The position numbers and the translations under genes were made by a program. The notes under the pieces are model-generated. The model made no database searches, was not told the origin of the DNA, and saw only the letters and a program-made list of their open reading frames with translations. From Rhabditoides inermis (lineage: Eukaryota > Nematoda > Chromadorea > Rhabditida > Rhabditidae): DNA of 64,000 bases. Below are positions 1-12,104 of this stretch, piece by piece. The stretch spans positions 62,001-126,000 of the forward strand of contig CAWZYM010000366.1 in assembly GCA_963966185.1 (NCBI GenBank), in the 5' to 3' direction. Every line of letters starts with the position of its first letter. Position 1 is the first letter of the stretch.

Positions 1-575
1 GTTTCAAGATTTTGTTCTACAATCGCTGGCTGAAACGCAGACCGCTGGCGGTTGCGTTTCTGAAACGCTGGTGAGAACCACACACCTTTTCACGACTGAA
101 CATCAACAAACATCACTCTAGATTTGAAATGATCTAATGTTTTAGTTTATCTAATATTGTTTTGTTATTGAATTAAACAGTGCAAATACGAAGTCAAGTA
201 CATAAGTTAGCATTATATTTTACAAAATCATCGGGAAAGTGCTCACACTTTGATACTGCTTGAATTAGTGGACTAAATTCGCACTGAACTGACTATAAAA
301 AGTTAAAGTTTGAAAAAAATCTTCATTTTTTGTTTGAAAAATAGCGATTTCATGCCAGAAACGCGCGCATTTCGAGCGTTCATCGAAGTTGGATCTCGAT
401 GAACGCAGACGTCGGGTGCAAAACGCGAAACGCCAACGCGACAGAAACGCGCGCGTTTCGTCTGAACACGTCGCGCTTTTGCGTTTGCGTTTCACTCGTT
501 TCGAAAAACGATCGCGTTTCAATTTTGGTCGCGTGCGTTTCTGTGTGCGTTTGCGTTTGCGTTTAGTCTGGACGA
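1..575. repeat. Motif cluster rich in GAAACGC, probable transposon end
   Basis: The motif GAAACGC and its reverse complement GCGTTTC occur many times in both orientations in bases 1-60 and again in 340-570, around an AT-rich middle (about 110-330). No credible coding exon is seen. Dense clusters of one short motif in both orientations also mark the ends of the elements at 12.1, 38.6 and 47.7 kb, so this is probably one end of, or a short non-autonomous, DNA transposon whose other end may lie outside the window. That assignment is inference. Confidence 0.4.
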
Positions 576-3153
576 CCCTTCAACGATCACTCACTATGGA
601 ATGGCGGCGCACGTCCATGAAGCGATGGCGATACAGGCGATGATGTCACTGATCTGCAAGATATAATCTTGTATTTTGTATGCTGTATGATGAGATGACT
701 TCTTCTTCTTCTTCTTCTATGATGGTTGCCAGTGTCGTGACTCGAACCTCAATTATTACGCAATTATCCTTGTTGAACAGTTCAGCTATAGTATAGTGTG
801 TTCCTTTTTTGACCGACAAATGAGGGGTGTGTGGAATATCATGAAAATCTATGTAAATCGCATGCAAACGTGCTAACATTGGTCATTGCTTACTTTCCGG
901 GCAGTGCGCGGTCTATTTTCTGACATCGTTATCAAGAAAGAGAGGGGCATAGAGAAAGGAAAGGAGAGCGATGAAATAGCGGTGAGCTCAACTTTTTCTG
1001 GTAGAAAAAACCTCAGACAGATCCTTGGAAAAGTTTTTTTTTTGTGTATCACATAATGCGGTTTTGATACGTAATCCAGTCTGGCCTCGCCTTTACAAAA
1101 AAAATCCAAGCCTAATAATCCCGCCAGCCTTCGTGGCGAGACGTGATCTTTGAAGAGAGTCAGAGAATCAGAGGAATCGTTATAGCTGAACATGACATCA
1201 CAATCACAACAATATATGACGGGAAACATACAGTCACCACAAGCAAATTTGTTTTGGTGAAGAGACTGAGAGAAGAGATTGAGGAGGCACAAAATTCATG
1301 CTCTTCTCACCAGATGCGATGCGCAGAGTAGTCCAAAAAATCCTCAGACCTCGCCTTTACGAAGAAGAAAAAGTCTCAAGCCTAACGATCCCGTAAGTCG
1401 TCGTTGCGAGTCATACGAGTCACTTGCTGCTTTTCTCAACAAGTGAGAAAAGCAGCAAGTGTGAAGAGGCTCTATAAAACAAACATGCACGCTCTTCTCA
1501 CCAGGTGCGACGCGCATAGCAGTCCGAACGCCGACTGGCACTCTGGAATGCGGCCGCCCAGCCGGAGAACGTGGAGGGAGATGAACAGACCGGAGGAGGC
1601 GAGCTGGAAGGGTGAGTGGTATGGAAGTAATGTTGGCGAGCTGTAGATGTGTGGTTAGTAGAGCTCTGACTGCGGCTTTCAATATTTCTCTGACAGTTGA
1701 CGTTGTGGTGTGAACTGTGAACAGCAAAATTGTGAGTTATACTAATACTATACTATATACAGTACAGTATGCTGTAGTATACTGTATACAGTATATGTTA
1801 TAGCATACGGTATACGGTATCCTTCTCACCAATGCAATGATTATTGCGGGTAGAAAGTCGTGGTTTATGAGGAAGGCGAGCCATACCGGTAGGTCCACCT
1901 CCACTGCCACCATCTAGAAATTATTATATTTAATTATTATGAGATGTGGTGTTCAGCCGATGTACCGCGATAGAAACAGTTTTATTCCGACGTTTCGCCT
2001 TTATATTTAATTATGTATTTCATTGTATATTTAATTACGCATTTCATTGTTAACGATGCACTGAAGTTATGTGAATATGTCATTGTGAAAGAGTACTGAT
2101 TGTGGAAGTAATTGACACTAAATTGAAAGATGCAGTGAGTAAGTACAATAAAGTGAAGTGAATAAGAATCAGAATCGAGTATCAAATATCAAGCCCCTTT
2201 AAACTAAAGTCTGAATGGGCTACTTGACACTATATGCTGTTCCAATAGCCCAGACGGTTATGTGAATGATGATGGTAAGGTTACGGTAGAATACAGTATA
2301 CAACAGCGAGTTCCGATTTCCGATAACCGATAATACGAATTTCGTTCGAACGGTGTGATAAAACAACATTGAACATCGAGCAAGCGAAAACCTAGGAGAG
2401 GAAAAAGGAATAACAACACCACATTTCATATAACAATGTGAATTGTGGACACTTATCGCGTTTATATGTACACTTTTGTTATTCAAGAAAGGTAATGGAA
2501 AAAAGTTTGCGTGTTAGCGTGACAGTGGTTTTTTTCCGCGAATATATTCGTTCATCTCTTTTTTGTACATCGTTTACAGTATAATGGCGCCTGATTCTGC
2601 TTATTTTCGTTTTCTTGTTTTCTCCATTTCTCCATTTCGCCCGCGCGTTGTCGCGTGCGCGGTTGCAATTCGGAGCCTGCGTGAAACCTGCCCGGTAAGA
2701 AATGTGGACATTATGGACTCTCGGCAATCTACAGTGTACGGTACAACCGCATTCTCCCCCTTTTTTGCAGCTCATCTAAAAGTTTGTTTATCAGCAGATT
2801 CGAGTTATACAACCGTCGACCTAGCCAATAAGGGGACTGACCTAAGGCTCTCGAGTACAAATACAAATATATACATATACAAAACCTACAAAACGAAATC
2901 GTTCAAAGTGCCTAAGATGGTTAGATAATCGTAGTTTTTTTTTGGCCGAACGTGCATCTTTTTTACGGTTCTTGTATTCTGATTTTTAGAGGACTTGTGG
3001 ACACTACCGTATACCAACTTTTCGTTTAGAAAATCGAGCGGTCAGAAAAATAATCGTATTTTCGATACTGACATATTCCGACCCAGATCATGCATGAGGA
3101 CACTTGTCTTGCGGACACTACCGTATACTAACGTTTTCGTGTTGAGACCCGGC
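576..3153. other. Non-coding stretch upstream of the first gene
   Basis: No exon with convincing splice sites and frame is seen. It holds a degenerate direct repeat (about 1056-1333 and 1336-1528; each part has a CCTCGCCTTTAC-type segment and a GCTCTTCTCACCAG-type segment), a perfect hairpin at 1421-1461, and a TATAC-rich imperfect palindrome near 1740-1825. The phrase GGACACTACCGTATAC occurs at about 2998 and again at about 3115, just before the first gene. Confidence 0.5.
1421..1461. repeat. Perfect 18-bp hairpin with 5-nt loop
   Basis: Bases 1421-1438 are the exact reverse complement of 1444-1461, separated by ACAAG. The stem has no mismatch. It lies inside a degenerate direct repeat and is not flanked by a recognisable gene. 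Confidence 0.85.
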
Positions 3154-3681
3154 ATGCACTTCTACCACCAGCTGCGCGTGCTCGGAATGGCCACTGTGCT
3201 CGGCGGGGTGCTTTTGATCGCACTGGTGCCGTTCCTCTGGGAAATCCGCATCGAGTACGTCTCTCTCTCTCTCACCTCCCTCTCTCTATTCTCTCTCTCA
3301 TCTCTCTCTCTCTCTCATCTCTCTCACTCTTTATCCTTTATTGTCTTGTCTCTCATTCTATCTATATCTATCTTTCTTTTCTCTTTCTTTCTTTCCTGTC
3401 TCTCTTTGTCTCTTTCTTTAGATTTGTATTATTACTAATACTATGCATGTGCATAGTCATGAGTTACCGGTTATCGTAAACATAGTGATTTAGTGTAGCA
3501 CAATATGACGCATTATAGTTACATGTTATCAGATGTTTGTGATACTGACTATTAGTGGAAGTAATAGGCCCTTTCCAAACTACATTTGCGGCAGGGTTTT
3601 TTGAAAGAAAGTAGTAAGAAAATAAGCTGGAGGAAGGGGGAAAAGAGAATGAGAGAGGGCGGTTATGGAGAGAGAGAGAGA

Positions 3682-3741
<60 letters not shown>

Positions 3742-5172
3742 CAGATAGAGTTCTTCTATTTTCAGTCCCGATTATGACAACGCGTGGAAGTCGCTGTTTC
3801 GGCGAGACTGTCACATCATTCGCTCGGTTGAGTTTGAAGGAGACTGCTCGACGGTATGGCGCGCTCTCTCTCTCACTCTCTCTCTCTATTTTTTATAAAT
3901 AACTCGACACTGACACACTGTATATCAATATGAACTGAGGCCGCGAACGCCAGCATCACCCGCCTCACTCGCTATGCGTGCGGTGCGCGGCGGGAGACCA
4001 TCCCCTGCGAGTGTCGAATGGACTGCGATCAGCAAGTGCACACGGTACGTGGACGGTCGCCTTTCTTGTCTCTCTTCTGCCGGATGAGCTTGTCTTTTTG
4101 TACAACTAGCGGTCTGTCTCTTCGAACTACTCCCGAAACTAAAACCACTTCCAGCTCTTTCGTCTTATTTATAGTGGATCAAGTGGATCCCCGTTTTCGC
4201 GGTAGGCAAATTATCTCTGGCCGAAGAAATGACGCAGACCGATGAGAAAATTATGCAAATGCGCCTCATTCCCAGTAGTGCTACATATAGTTGAAAATTT
4301 CTGTAATAGGAGAAACAAAATCACAAATGTGCTCTCCGAGAGTTGTAGTGGTGGTCAAGAACCACCTACTGACGAAGTTTGAGCGGTTTTCATGAAGCGA
4401 CTGTGGAGTTATTTAGCGAACTGTGTCTTCTCTTAGGGAAAACTACTGTTCAACATCATACAATGATCTTAGTAATGTGCCAACTAAGTCCCTATAGGTG
4501 TCAATAGACAACTGGTACTTGATATCGATCGATTTATCGGCTGAATTTTAAGATATGACTCCAATGTAATTAGCATTTTATTAATTATATCTCCTCTGAG
4601 AAACAATTTGCAAAATCCGCTCCCCGAGATTTGTAGGGAACCCATCCAAGAACCTCATGTCAAATTTTTGTGCAATTTCGTGAAGTTTGGAAAGAGTTAT
4701 TTCCATTCTTAGGTTCACGGATACTGTATCGAACACGCTCATTTGCATGTCATTTCCATAAACTAATCGTCACTGATCGGTCAACAGACACCGGTCGACC
4801 GGTTTTGAGAGTGCGCAATGAAGAAAATGTCAACTGTTCAACGCATCAAGTATGCGCTTGTGCATAATGAAAGAATGACGATTCACAACTTGCCTACCGC
4901 CAAAACGGGGGAGCCACTATATAACCTGAAATTACCGGCCAGAGGGGTCATAATGTCTATTCTGAACGGTCAAATAAGATTTCGCTCTGACCACAACTTC
5001 TTTCAGCTCACTGCTTCGGAGCTACTACTGTCTCGCTGCTCGAAGGTGCGTCGTGATTCATAAGAGCCTCCTCGGAATGTGAGCTCCTTTTCAGAACGCC
5101 ACATCCGTGTCGGCTCGTTTCATCCGGATTGATGCCCCGCTCGATCTCCACTCGCCCTGTCCATTAAGCTGA
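3154..5172 (+). CDS. Hypothetical 136-aa Cys-containing membrane or secreted protein, 5 exons
   Basis: Function not recognised. Exons 3154-3254, 3766-3853, 3940-4044, 5007-5045 and 5095-5172 join in frame to 136 codons and a TGA stop. The start is the first ATG of an open exon ending in a good donor (GA|GTACGT). Residues about 12-28 form a hydrophobic segment, so the product is either secreted or a type II membrane protein. The rest has nine cysteines, including the cluster PCECRMDC in exon 3, and N-glycosylation sequons (NAS, NAT). The acceptor of exon 3 (ACTGAG|GCC) has no pyrimidine tract and is the weakest part of the model. A TA-flanked MITE occupies most of intron 3, and CT or GA microsatellites start close to the donors of introns 1 and 2. 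Just after the stop, a segment starting CACTCGCCCTG is duplicated (about 5149 and 5263), so the 3' end may have been rearranged. Confidence 0.5.
3255..3765. repeat. CT-rich then GA-rich microsatellites in intron 1 of the first gene
   Basis: The intron opens GTACGTCTCTCTCT, continues as an imperfect (CT)n tract to about 3420, and has an (AG)n tract at about 3669-3740 before the acceptor TTTTCAG. Opposite-sense tracts in one intron could fold on each other in the transcript. Confidence 0.8.
4172..4919. mobile_element. MITE, copy 1, TA target site
   Basis: The ends are inverted repeats (TAGTGG...CCCCGTTTTCGCGGTAGGC against a right end reading GCCTACCGCCAAAACGGGG). TA dinucleotides flank both sides (4170-4171 and 4920-4921), as for Tc1/mariner-type insertions. 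It is nearly identical along its length to 11321-12060. No transposase is encoded. The left end has a short extra insertion (ATCAAGTGG) that copy 2 lacks. It lies within intron 3 of the first gene. Confidence 0.8.
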
Positions 5173-6952
5173 CCAACGACAACTTTCTTATTAAGTAACA
5201 GTAGTATAGAGTAGTAGTTATCGAGTTCAGTAGATACTTACTTAGTATAGTTGCGTATATGCACTCGCCCTGCCCCATAAGCTGATCCGATAACATCTTT
5301 CTTATAGTCTTTCTTATGATAGTTAGAAAGCAGTAGTAGTTATAGTTAGAGCACGCACCACGTTCACAGTATTCATGGTATCTCCTTTGTCTTCTTTGAT
5401 AAAGTTCCGACATTTCTTCAGTTCAAATCACTCCGCGCCGTCATGCAGATCTGTGAAATACACGGAAACGATCAGTGATCGATGATCATGTAGCTCTCGT
5501 GAACTGTTTGTCAACTCAGGTGCAACGTGTTTGCGCGCAACTTTTGCAGGGACTGGAGAGCAGCGAGTCTTCCGGTTAAACTTCTGTGCGTATTTAAGTA
5601 GTGGTCAGTCGCTTCATTTCGGCAGCAGTTTGAAGAGATAAATCACAGCTGTTATTGAGCGAGTACGCACCATGTTCACAGTATTCCTAATATCACCATT
5701 GTCATGTTTAGAGGACTTTGAACACACATCAAACCACCATTTTGTGTTCCACCCGAAGGTGGCTTTTGATGTTTTATTTCTGTTCCGAAGAAGAGGAGAG
5801 AGGTGCACATATCAATTCGGTTCATAGTTAGGATATACCAATATCGGGGGTTACACGGTATTTCAACGAGGAAGAGTGGTTGGGGGGGTCGGTGGACGGG
5901 GGGTCGGATCGGGGGTGAAATTGCATATCGCGCTAAAACAATCACGACACTTGGCAGTGGGTGCTGATTGAGGTGTAGATATATACAAGCATGTCTAGAT
6001 GAGGAGGGATGGGGGGGGGCGGGGCGTGTGGGGGCGGGGCTCGGTAGAGTCGCGGGGCCGGTCGACCCTCCGACCCGACATCAGATGCCGGGTCTACAGC
6101 CGAACCCGTTTTCGTCGGTGGTCGGCCGGCCAGGAAACGCGACTATGCTATACGCGAGTGATCATACAAAGAATAATAAAAACACATAGGAGCAAATCGG
6201 ACGAGACTTGGCGATTATTAGATAATCGGTGGGTGGTGGTGTGAGGGTGGGGCGTACGCGTAACATGGCGAAAGAGTGTCTTCTCATGAGAGCATGTACC
6301 CAAGCTGCTACTGGTGTAACAGCCGTGTGTCTCTAGCGGTTACTGAACAAAGAGAGAGAGGGGGGAGGCGGTGCGCGGACGGGGAGTCCGGCACGAAAGC
6401 ACGGGTAGTACATTCGGAAAGAGTGGTGGTGACGTCATCGTCGAGACGAGTGGCAGTCCTTCCATACAACAACGGACGCGCGACCCGCGCGACGACCACG
6501 CCACCGAGGTCTCCCTCCGCGAGCAGCCAGCCTACAAGCACCCGGTGAGTAGAGTACAAGCACAATCCCGTGAACAGTCGCACTTATGTCTGGATTATGG
6601 TTAATCACCTGTTCAGCGAACGAGCGTCGGCTGTCGGCAGTTGGTCGTAGCCGAGGCGAGCTGACGGGAGGGACCCATCGCTGAGACCGCACAGAGCGGC
6701 GGCTGCAATAGAGCACTATGAACGAAGGAGTGAGGCGCGGGCGGTGATCAGAAAGCGGGGCGCGCAACGAGAGACACACAAATAGTGCGTAGATGCATGT
6801 ATGTGCGTTGCTGCTGCTGGGCGCGCGCGCTGTGGGCGAGACCGGTCTTCGTATAGTGGGAGAGTGAGAGAAAAGGGAAAGAGCGCGAGCGAGCGACGCT
6901 ACGCACAAACAAAAACACAGTCAACAACATGCAGCGCCGCAGTAAACATATA

Positions 6953-6953
<1 letters not shown>

Positions 6954-7005
<52 letters not shown>
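6954..7005. repeat. (AG)n microsatellite
   Basis: Uninterrupted AG dinucleotide run of about 50 bases, followed about 35 bases later by a G homopolymer. Confidence 0.95.
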
Positions 7006-7006
<1 letters not shown>

Positions 7007-9098
7007 GGGGAGGGAACAACGTCGTATAGCAGCAGTCGGGGGGGGGGGGGGGGGTGTAAATACTACGACACACAGGGAGACGATGATTTCATGATTTGAG
7101 CGATGTAATACGCATACGGTTAAGTCATGGTGGAAGGAGGGTGGTTGGAGGGAGAAAGGGGGAAGGGGCGAGTGCGCGCGCAGTGACGTAGAGTAGTCGA
7201 TGCGAAATGCGCGAGCGAGAGAGAGAGAGCCCGTGTGAGTGCAGGGTGAGAGTGAAAGTGCAAGGGGGAGGGGCTAGACTCCTGGACGCGAGCCAACGCG
7301 ATCGATGGTCCCAGCCCCGGCTGGCTGGACACACACACACACATAGATAGCTCCCCGCCGCGCAGCACGCATACACACACCACACACGCTATACGAATAT
7401 TGACAGCCGGGCAAGGCAGTGCGCGGGGTGCGGAGAGTGGCGGGCGGTGAGACAAAGTGGGTTCTAGCGAGGCAGTGAGTGGCGGGTGAGAGAGCGGCAG
7501 ACGGCAAAAGTGCGCGATCAGCTGATTCGTCGGCAGTGTACTATGCATGCGAGTGTTTGCGGGGGACGGGGCGAGGGGTCTGAAGAGAAGCGGCGGGAGA
7601 GAGAGAGAAAGAGAGAGACGAGAGAGACGAGAGCCGAAGAAGAGTCGAAGAAGAGTCGGGTGATTGAGACAGATGATATTAAAGAGATATTCCAGAACAA
7701 CACAAGAACGGGTTCCGCGTCGGCAGACAGCCAGACACATGTTGGTTATGCAGAAACCGGTAGAAATGGAACACTGGTCGTCTGGGAAGTGCCTAGGCAA
7801 GTGAATGGAAGTGGGCGGGCGCACGTTGAGTGTGGCGAAAGGGCAAGTTCAGGGGGAGCAGAGGCGGCAGCACTGCGACCAACGGTCTCACTGGACGGGC
7901 TACGGGCACAGAACGCGCGCGCGCCACAGACCGGGAGGCCATCGATCAGAAGCGCCCCTCGCTCGCCTAGACCGAGAACGCATAAGAAGCGCAGAGGTCG
8001 GGTCCAAGCGTCAGGTTTCAATAAGAGAGACGCGCAGTAACATGTAACGGGAAATGTTGCGAGATGTGCACTGCGGAGCGGACGGCATATTGGAACGAAC
8101 GAAACTACACAGAGACGTGTCGCGTGGGACAACGCAACACTGACTGTGGACGATACAAAGTGCTAAGCGATAGAGACACGGCGAGCAAACAGTGCGACTC
8201 GGAGGCTGGAGGCGGAGGCCCTTTAAGGGAGCAGGCGGTGATGAAAGCGACGTACACGCCCCGTTCAGACATTGAAAACACACACACACACACACAGGGT
8301 GAGTCATACGCCTGCCGGAATTACTTGTTACTTCGCTGTGAGGTGGGAGGAGCGAGCTGGTCAGTTTGAGTCATGACTAAGCGTGGATAAGGAAATAGAC
8401 GCGTGACTCATGATGCACTTGCGACCCGGAGAACTATTTTCGAGACATGAACATCATACATCTAAGATGTACTAGTGACTCGACTCGCCTGATATATTAT
8501 AGGATGGGATCCGCTCAATTAAGAGACGACTATTGAGCCTCGACCACCCAGGCTGGCAAAAAGTGGGAAAAACAAGGGATACAGCGGCCGACCACACACG
8601 TGCCTGGTGACAACACGAATAGACATGCGGACCGCCGCTGCCTAGAATACTCCCGACAACAGCACGTGAGTCATGTGAAAGGAATGTGTGGCGAAACCGG
8701 CGGCGAATCGAACTATTCCCGAGACTATGCGGGATTATCGTTTTACTGCGAATCGAGGACGAAGCCTGCGTTTACGCACTAAGGAGTGCGAAGCGAGAAA
8801 AGCGCGTCATGAGCAGTGGGCGGGGAGGAAACAAGTGGTGAGACATCGGAAAAAGACAAGTTCCGCGAAGCTGCGGCTTTTTGCCGACACTTCCGGGCGA
8901 ATAGTGAGTGTGTCTGAGTCTAAGACTGAGTCTGAGACGAGGAGGAACGATTGAGCTATGTTGTGGGTCGTTGTGGGATTATATAGTGGTGGGGAAGGGC
9001 ACGTGGGGTGCACTCGGAGCACTACTGCGGTCGGCCGGAGAGCGAGCGAAACACGAAAACAGAGAGTGCATGCGGCAGCCAGTACACAACAACAACAA

Positions 9099-9139
<41 letters not shown>

Positions 9140-9755
9140 GGAGAAAAGTCGGCTGTACTCTTGTGCTCACTCAGAACACACGCTAAAATGACGGGCAACG
9201 CGACACGTAATCAGTGCTTGTTGCAGTGTGCACTCTCACACCACAGTGGTGAGAGAGCAGTGAGCGGACGCAAGGGGCGGTGAGAGACTGGTCTTCAGTT
9301 CGATTCGATCGATACGACCAAAAGCACATTCCAGCGCAGCGCGCGGAGCGAGCCCGGGAGAGAGAAGGGAAGGGGAGAGAGAGGCGAGCTGGCCACAAGA
9401 GACAACTCGTTTTTGAGAGTGCGCGCCGTGACCGCCGGCGGCTTTTTCAGCGCGCTCAAGCCGGGCGCCACTACTTTTTTCCACCGCAGAAGTGCAGGTT
9501 TTTGCATGCGTTTTTTTTGCATGTGGGCTGAACGAGAGGCAGACGAGACTGGCCGATAGTTGCGATGCGAGCGAGCAGAGACCGCCGGGACCAACGATAT
9601 TGCAGTCAGCCGAGCTGGCAGGAAGGGGCCAGCGCGAGCGAGATAGTTCGAAGGACACGTTTCAAGTGTGTGTGTGGGGTGGTGTGTGTGTGAGAGAGAA
9701 GAAGGTGAAGCGGTGAGAGAAGGAGAGAGAGAGAGATAAGCAAACCGGACTGCGC

Positions 9756-9791
<36 letters not shown>

Positions 9792-10585
9792 AGCAAATTG
9801 CATTGGACGCGTGCCAAATCGTCGCAACTACGACGACGATTCTCAAGGGCGAGGCGAGCAAACGAGTGTAACAGAAATCAACGTAGCGAATCAAACTCCA
9901 TAAATAGTAGCGGCGCGGAGCAGAAATGGAGCGGGCGGAAATGTTCGGGGAGGCGCGCCTGCGGGGGGTGTTTCGGGCGGGTTGTTGTTGGATGGGCGCA
10001 GCGGCGGTCCCGACTGCGCGTCTGTCCTCTCGCCGCTGGTTCCAGTCGGTGCTGGCCGCGCTCTGACCCCCCGCCCCGCTCTCTCAAATCCGCGCGCTCT
10101 CTCGCCCCCGCGCGCGCGTCTCTCACCGGTCAGCCGCCCTCTCCTGCAGACACTCTCTCGCTGGTGAGGACATCGCGTAAACAACGGTGAGAGTGAAAGA
10201 GAGTGAGAGAGCATCGGACAGCGTCTGTCTGGGTGCAGGCTGATGAATAAATACGTGTTGTAGTCTGAGTCGGTCTGAGTCTCGCCTCGCTAATTGGACA
10301 GCGTAACCGAATAGCGCGTTGTGCGTACGTGAAAGGGAAAGAGGAAGTCCGGCGAGGATATGAGATATAGATATGCAAGCACAATAGACAATACAGCGCA
10401 TGTATTATGAAAGAATGGCAATTGCCGGAGCCTAATGGCCGCATGCACTATGCGCCGTGGGTTGTGTTGTGGAAGGGAGAGTGTGGGATGTATTAGTGGG
10501 CAGTAGTAGGCGGGGCGGTGGCCGCTCGCCAAACTGTCTTTTGCCCTGTGAACGGAATCCGGCAAGTACATCAGCACTATCCCTG

Positions 10586-10617
<32 letters not shown>

Positions 10618-10948
10618 AAGAAGGAGAGAGAGAGATATTGGGGAAGTACGCACATGGGAAAGAGTGCACGAATGGACACATGTGTTGTATGCTTCCCGGT
10701 AAATAAACAATAATACGTTTTTTTCGCGTGAATAGAATATCCAAAGTTGCGGATAGTCATTTGCGAAATAAGTGATGATACCGTTGTGGGACAACGTGTG
10801 AAAAATTGAAATGAGATAATGGAGAAATTAAAACAATAGCTACTACCGCGCCTTGCTCGAGGTGCAGAGGAATAACAACGAGGAGAAAACTGTGAACCTT
10901 TGATTATGTTTGCGTAGTGTCGCGTGGAATGTTGTTGTCGCACACTCT

Positions 10949-10965
10949 TTCTCTCTGCCTCTCTT

Positions 10966-10999
<34 letters not shown>

Positions 11000-11095
11000 T
11001 CTCTGTCTCTCTCTCTCTCTTCTCTCTCATCTCTCCTCTCTCCTCTCTCCTCTCTCCTCTCTCCTCTCTCCTCTCTCCTCTCTCCTCTCTCATCT
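10949..11095. repeat. (CT)n tract passing into a CTCTCCT repeat
   Basis: The dinucleotide CT run changes to a regular 7-bp CTCTCCT-type unit repeated about eight times. Simple sequence only. Confidence 0.9.
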
Positions 11096-11320
11096 CGCAT
11101 AATTCCACACATGTGACCAAAATGAATCATGCGGGGGCGGCTATTTCTGGACGACGAGAGAGCGGCAAGACATTGTAATTTCGAGAGTACATCCTCGCTT
11201 CTATAAATATTATTACACCGCCGCAGAAGGAGGTTTTGTTGACACAACAACGTAGATTCTTGAGACTCACTTTGTTTTCGGAGTGTCTGGCAGAATATAT
11301 AAAGAATTTTGTTTATACTA

Positions 11321-12060
11321 TAGTGGGTCCCCCGTTTTCGCGGTAGGCGAATTATCTCTGGCCGAAGAAATGACGCAGACCGATGAGAAAATTATGCAAA
11401 TGCGCCTCATTCCCAGGATTGCTATATATAGTTGAAAATTTCTGTAATAGGAGAAACAAAATCACAAATGTACTCTCCGAGAGTTGTAGTGGGGGTCAAG
11501 AATCACCTACTGACGAAGTTTGAGCGGTTTTCATGAAGCGACTGGGGAGTTATTTAGCGAACTGTGTCTTCTTATAGGGAAAACTACTGTTCAACATCAT
11601 ACTATGATCTTAGTAATGTGCCAACTAAGTCCCTATAGGTGTCAATAGACAACTGGTACTTGATATCGATCAATTTATCGGCTGGATTTAAAGATATGAT
11701 TCCAATGTAATTAGCATTTTATTAATTATCTCTCCTCTGAGAACCAATTTTCAAAATCCGCTCTCCGAGATTTGTAGGGAACCCACCCAAGAACCTCATA
11801 TCAAATTTTTGTGCAATTTCATGAAGTTTGGAAAGAGTTATTTCCATTCTCAGGTTCACGGATACTGTATCGAACACGCTCATTTGCATGTCATTTCCAT
11901 AAACTTATCGTCACTGATCGGTCAACAGACACCGGTCGACCGGTTATGAGAGTGCGCAATGAAGAAAATGTCAACTGTTCAACGCATCAAGTATGCGCTT
12001 GTGCTTAATGAAAGAATGACGATTCACAACTTGCCTACCGCCAAAACGGGGGAGCCACTA
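11321..12060. mobile_element. MITE, copy 2, TA target site
   Basis: Ends TAGTGGGTCCCCCGTTTT and AAAACGGGGGAGCCACTA are inverted repeats flanked by TA (11319-11320 and 12061-12062). The body is nearly identical to 4172-4919 with scattered substitutions. It has no coding capacity of its own. Two close copies about 7 kb apart indicate a recently active family mobilised by a transposase encoded elsewhere. Confidence 0.85.
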
Positions 12061-12104
12061 TATAGTTGTTATGTTTCTACTATTTTAGAGATACCAATTC
12101 GTAC

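Larger units (their letters stand above)
5173..11320. other. Long gene-poor stretch with purine-biased microsatellites
   Basis: No exon chain can be supported. Open frames here follow low-complexity sequence. The + strand is G/A-rich over about 6.3-9.0 kb. Clear simple repeats are (AG)n at about 6955-7004, a G-run at about 7038-7053, (CT)n at about 9103-9137, (GA)n at about 9759-9787 and 10586-10640, and CT/CTCTCCT repeats at about 10949-11095. CpG-containing GC-rich patches occur around 7.8-8.0 and 9.9-10.1 kb. A promoter or untranslated exon cannot be excluded. Confidence 0.5.

Noticed and set aside
6300..11250. Many open frames of 100-276 codons on both strands
   Set aside because: They are GA/CT low-complexity or GC-rich shadows, overlap each other on both strands, and have no recognisable domain or consistent splice chain.
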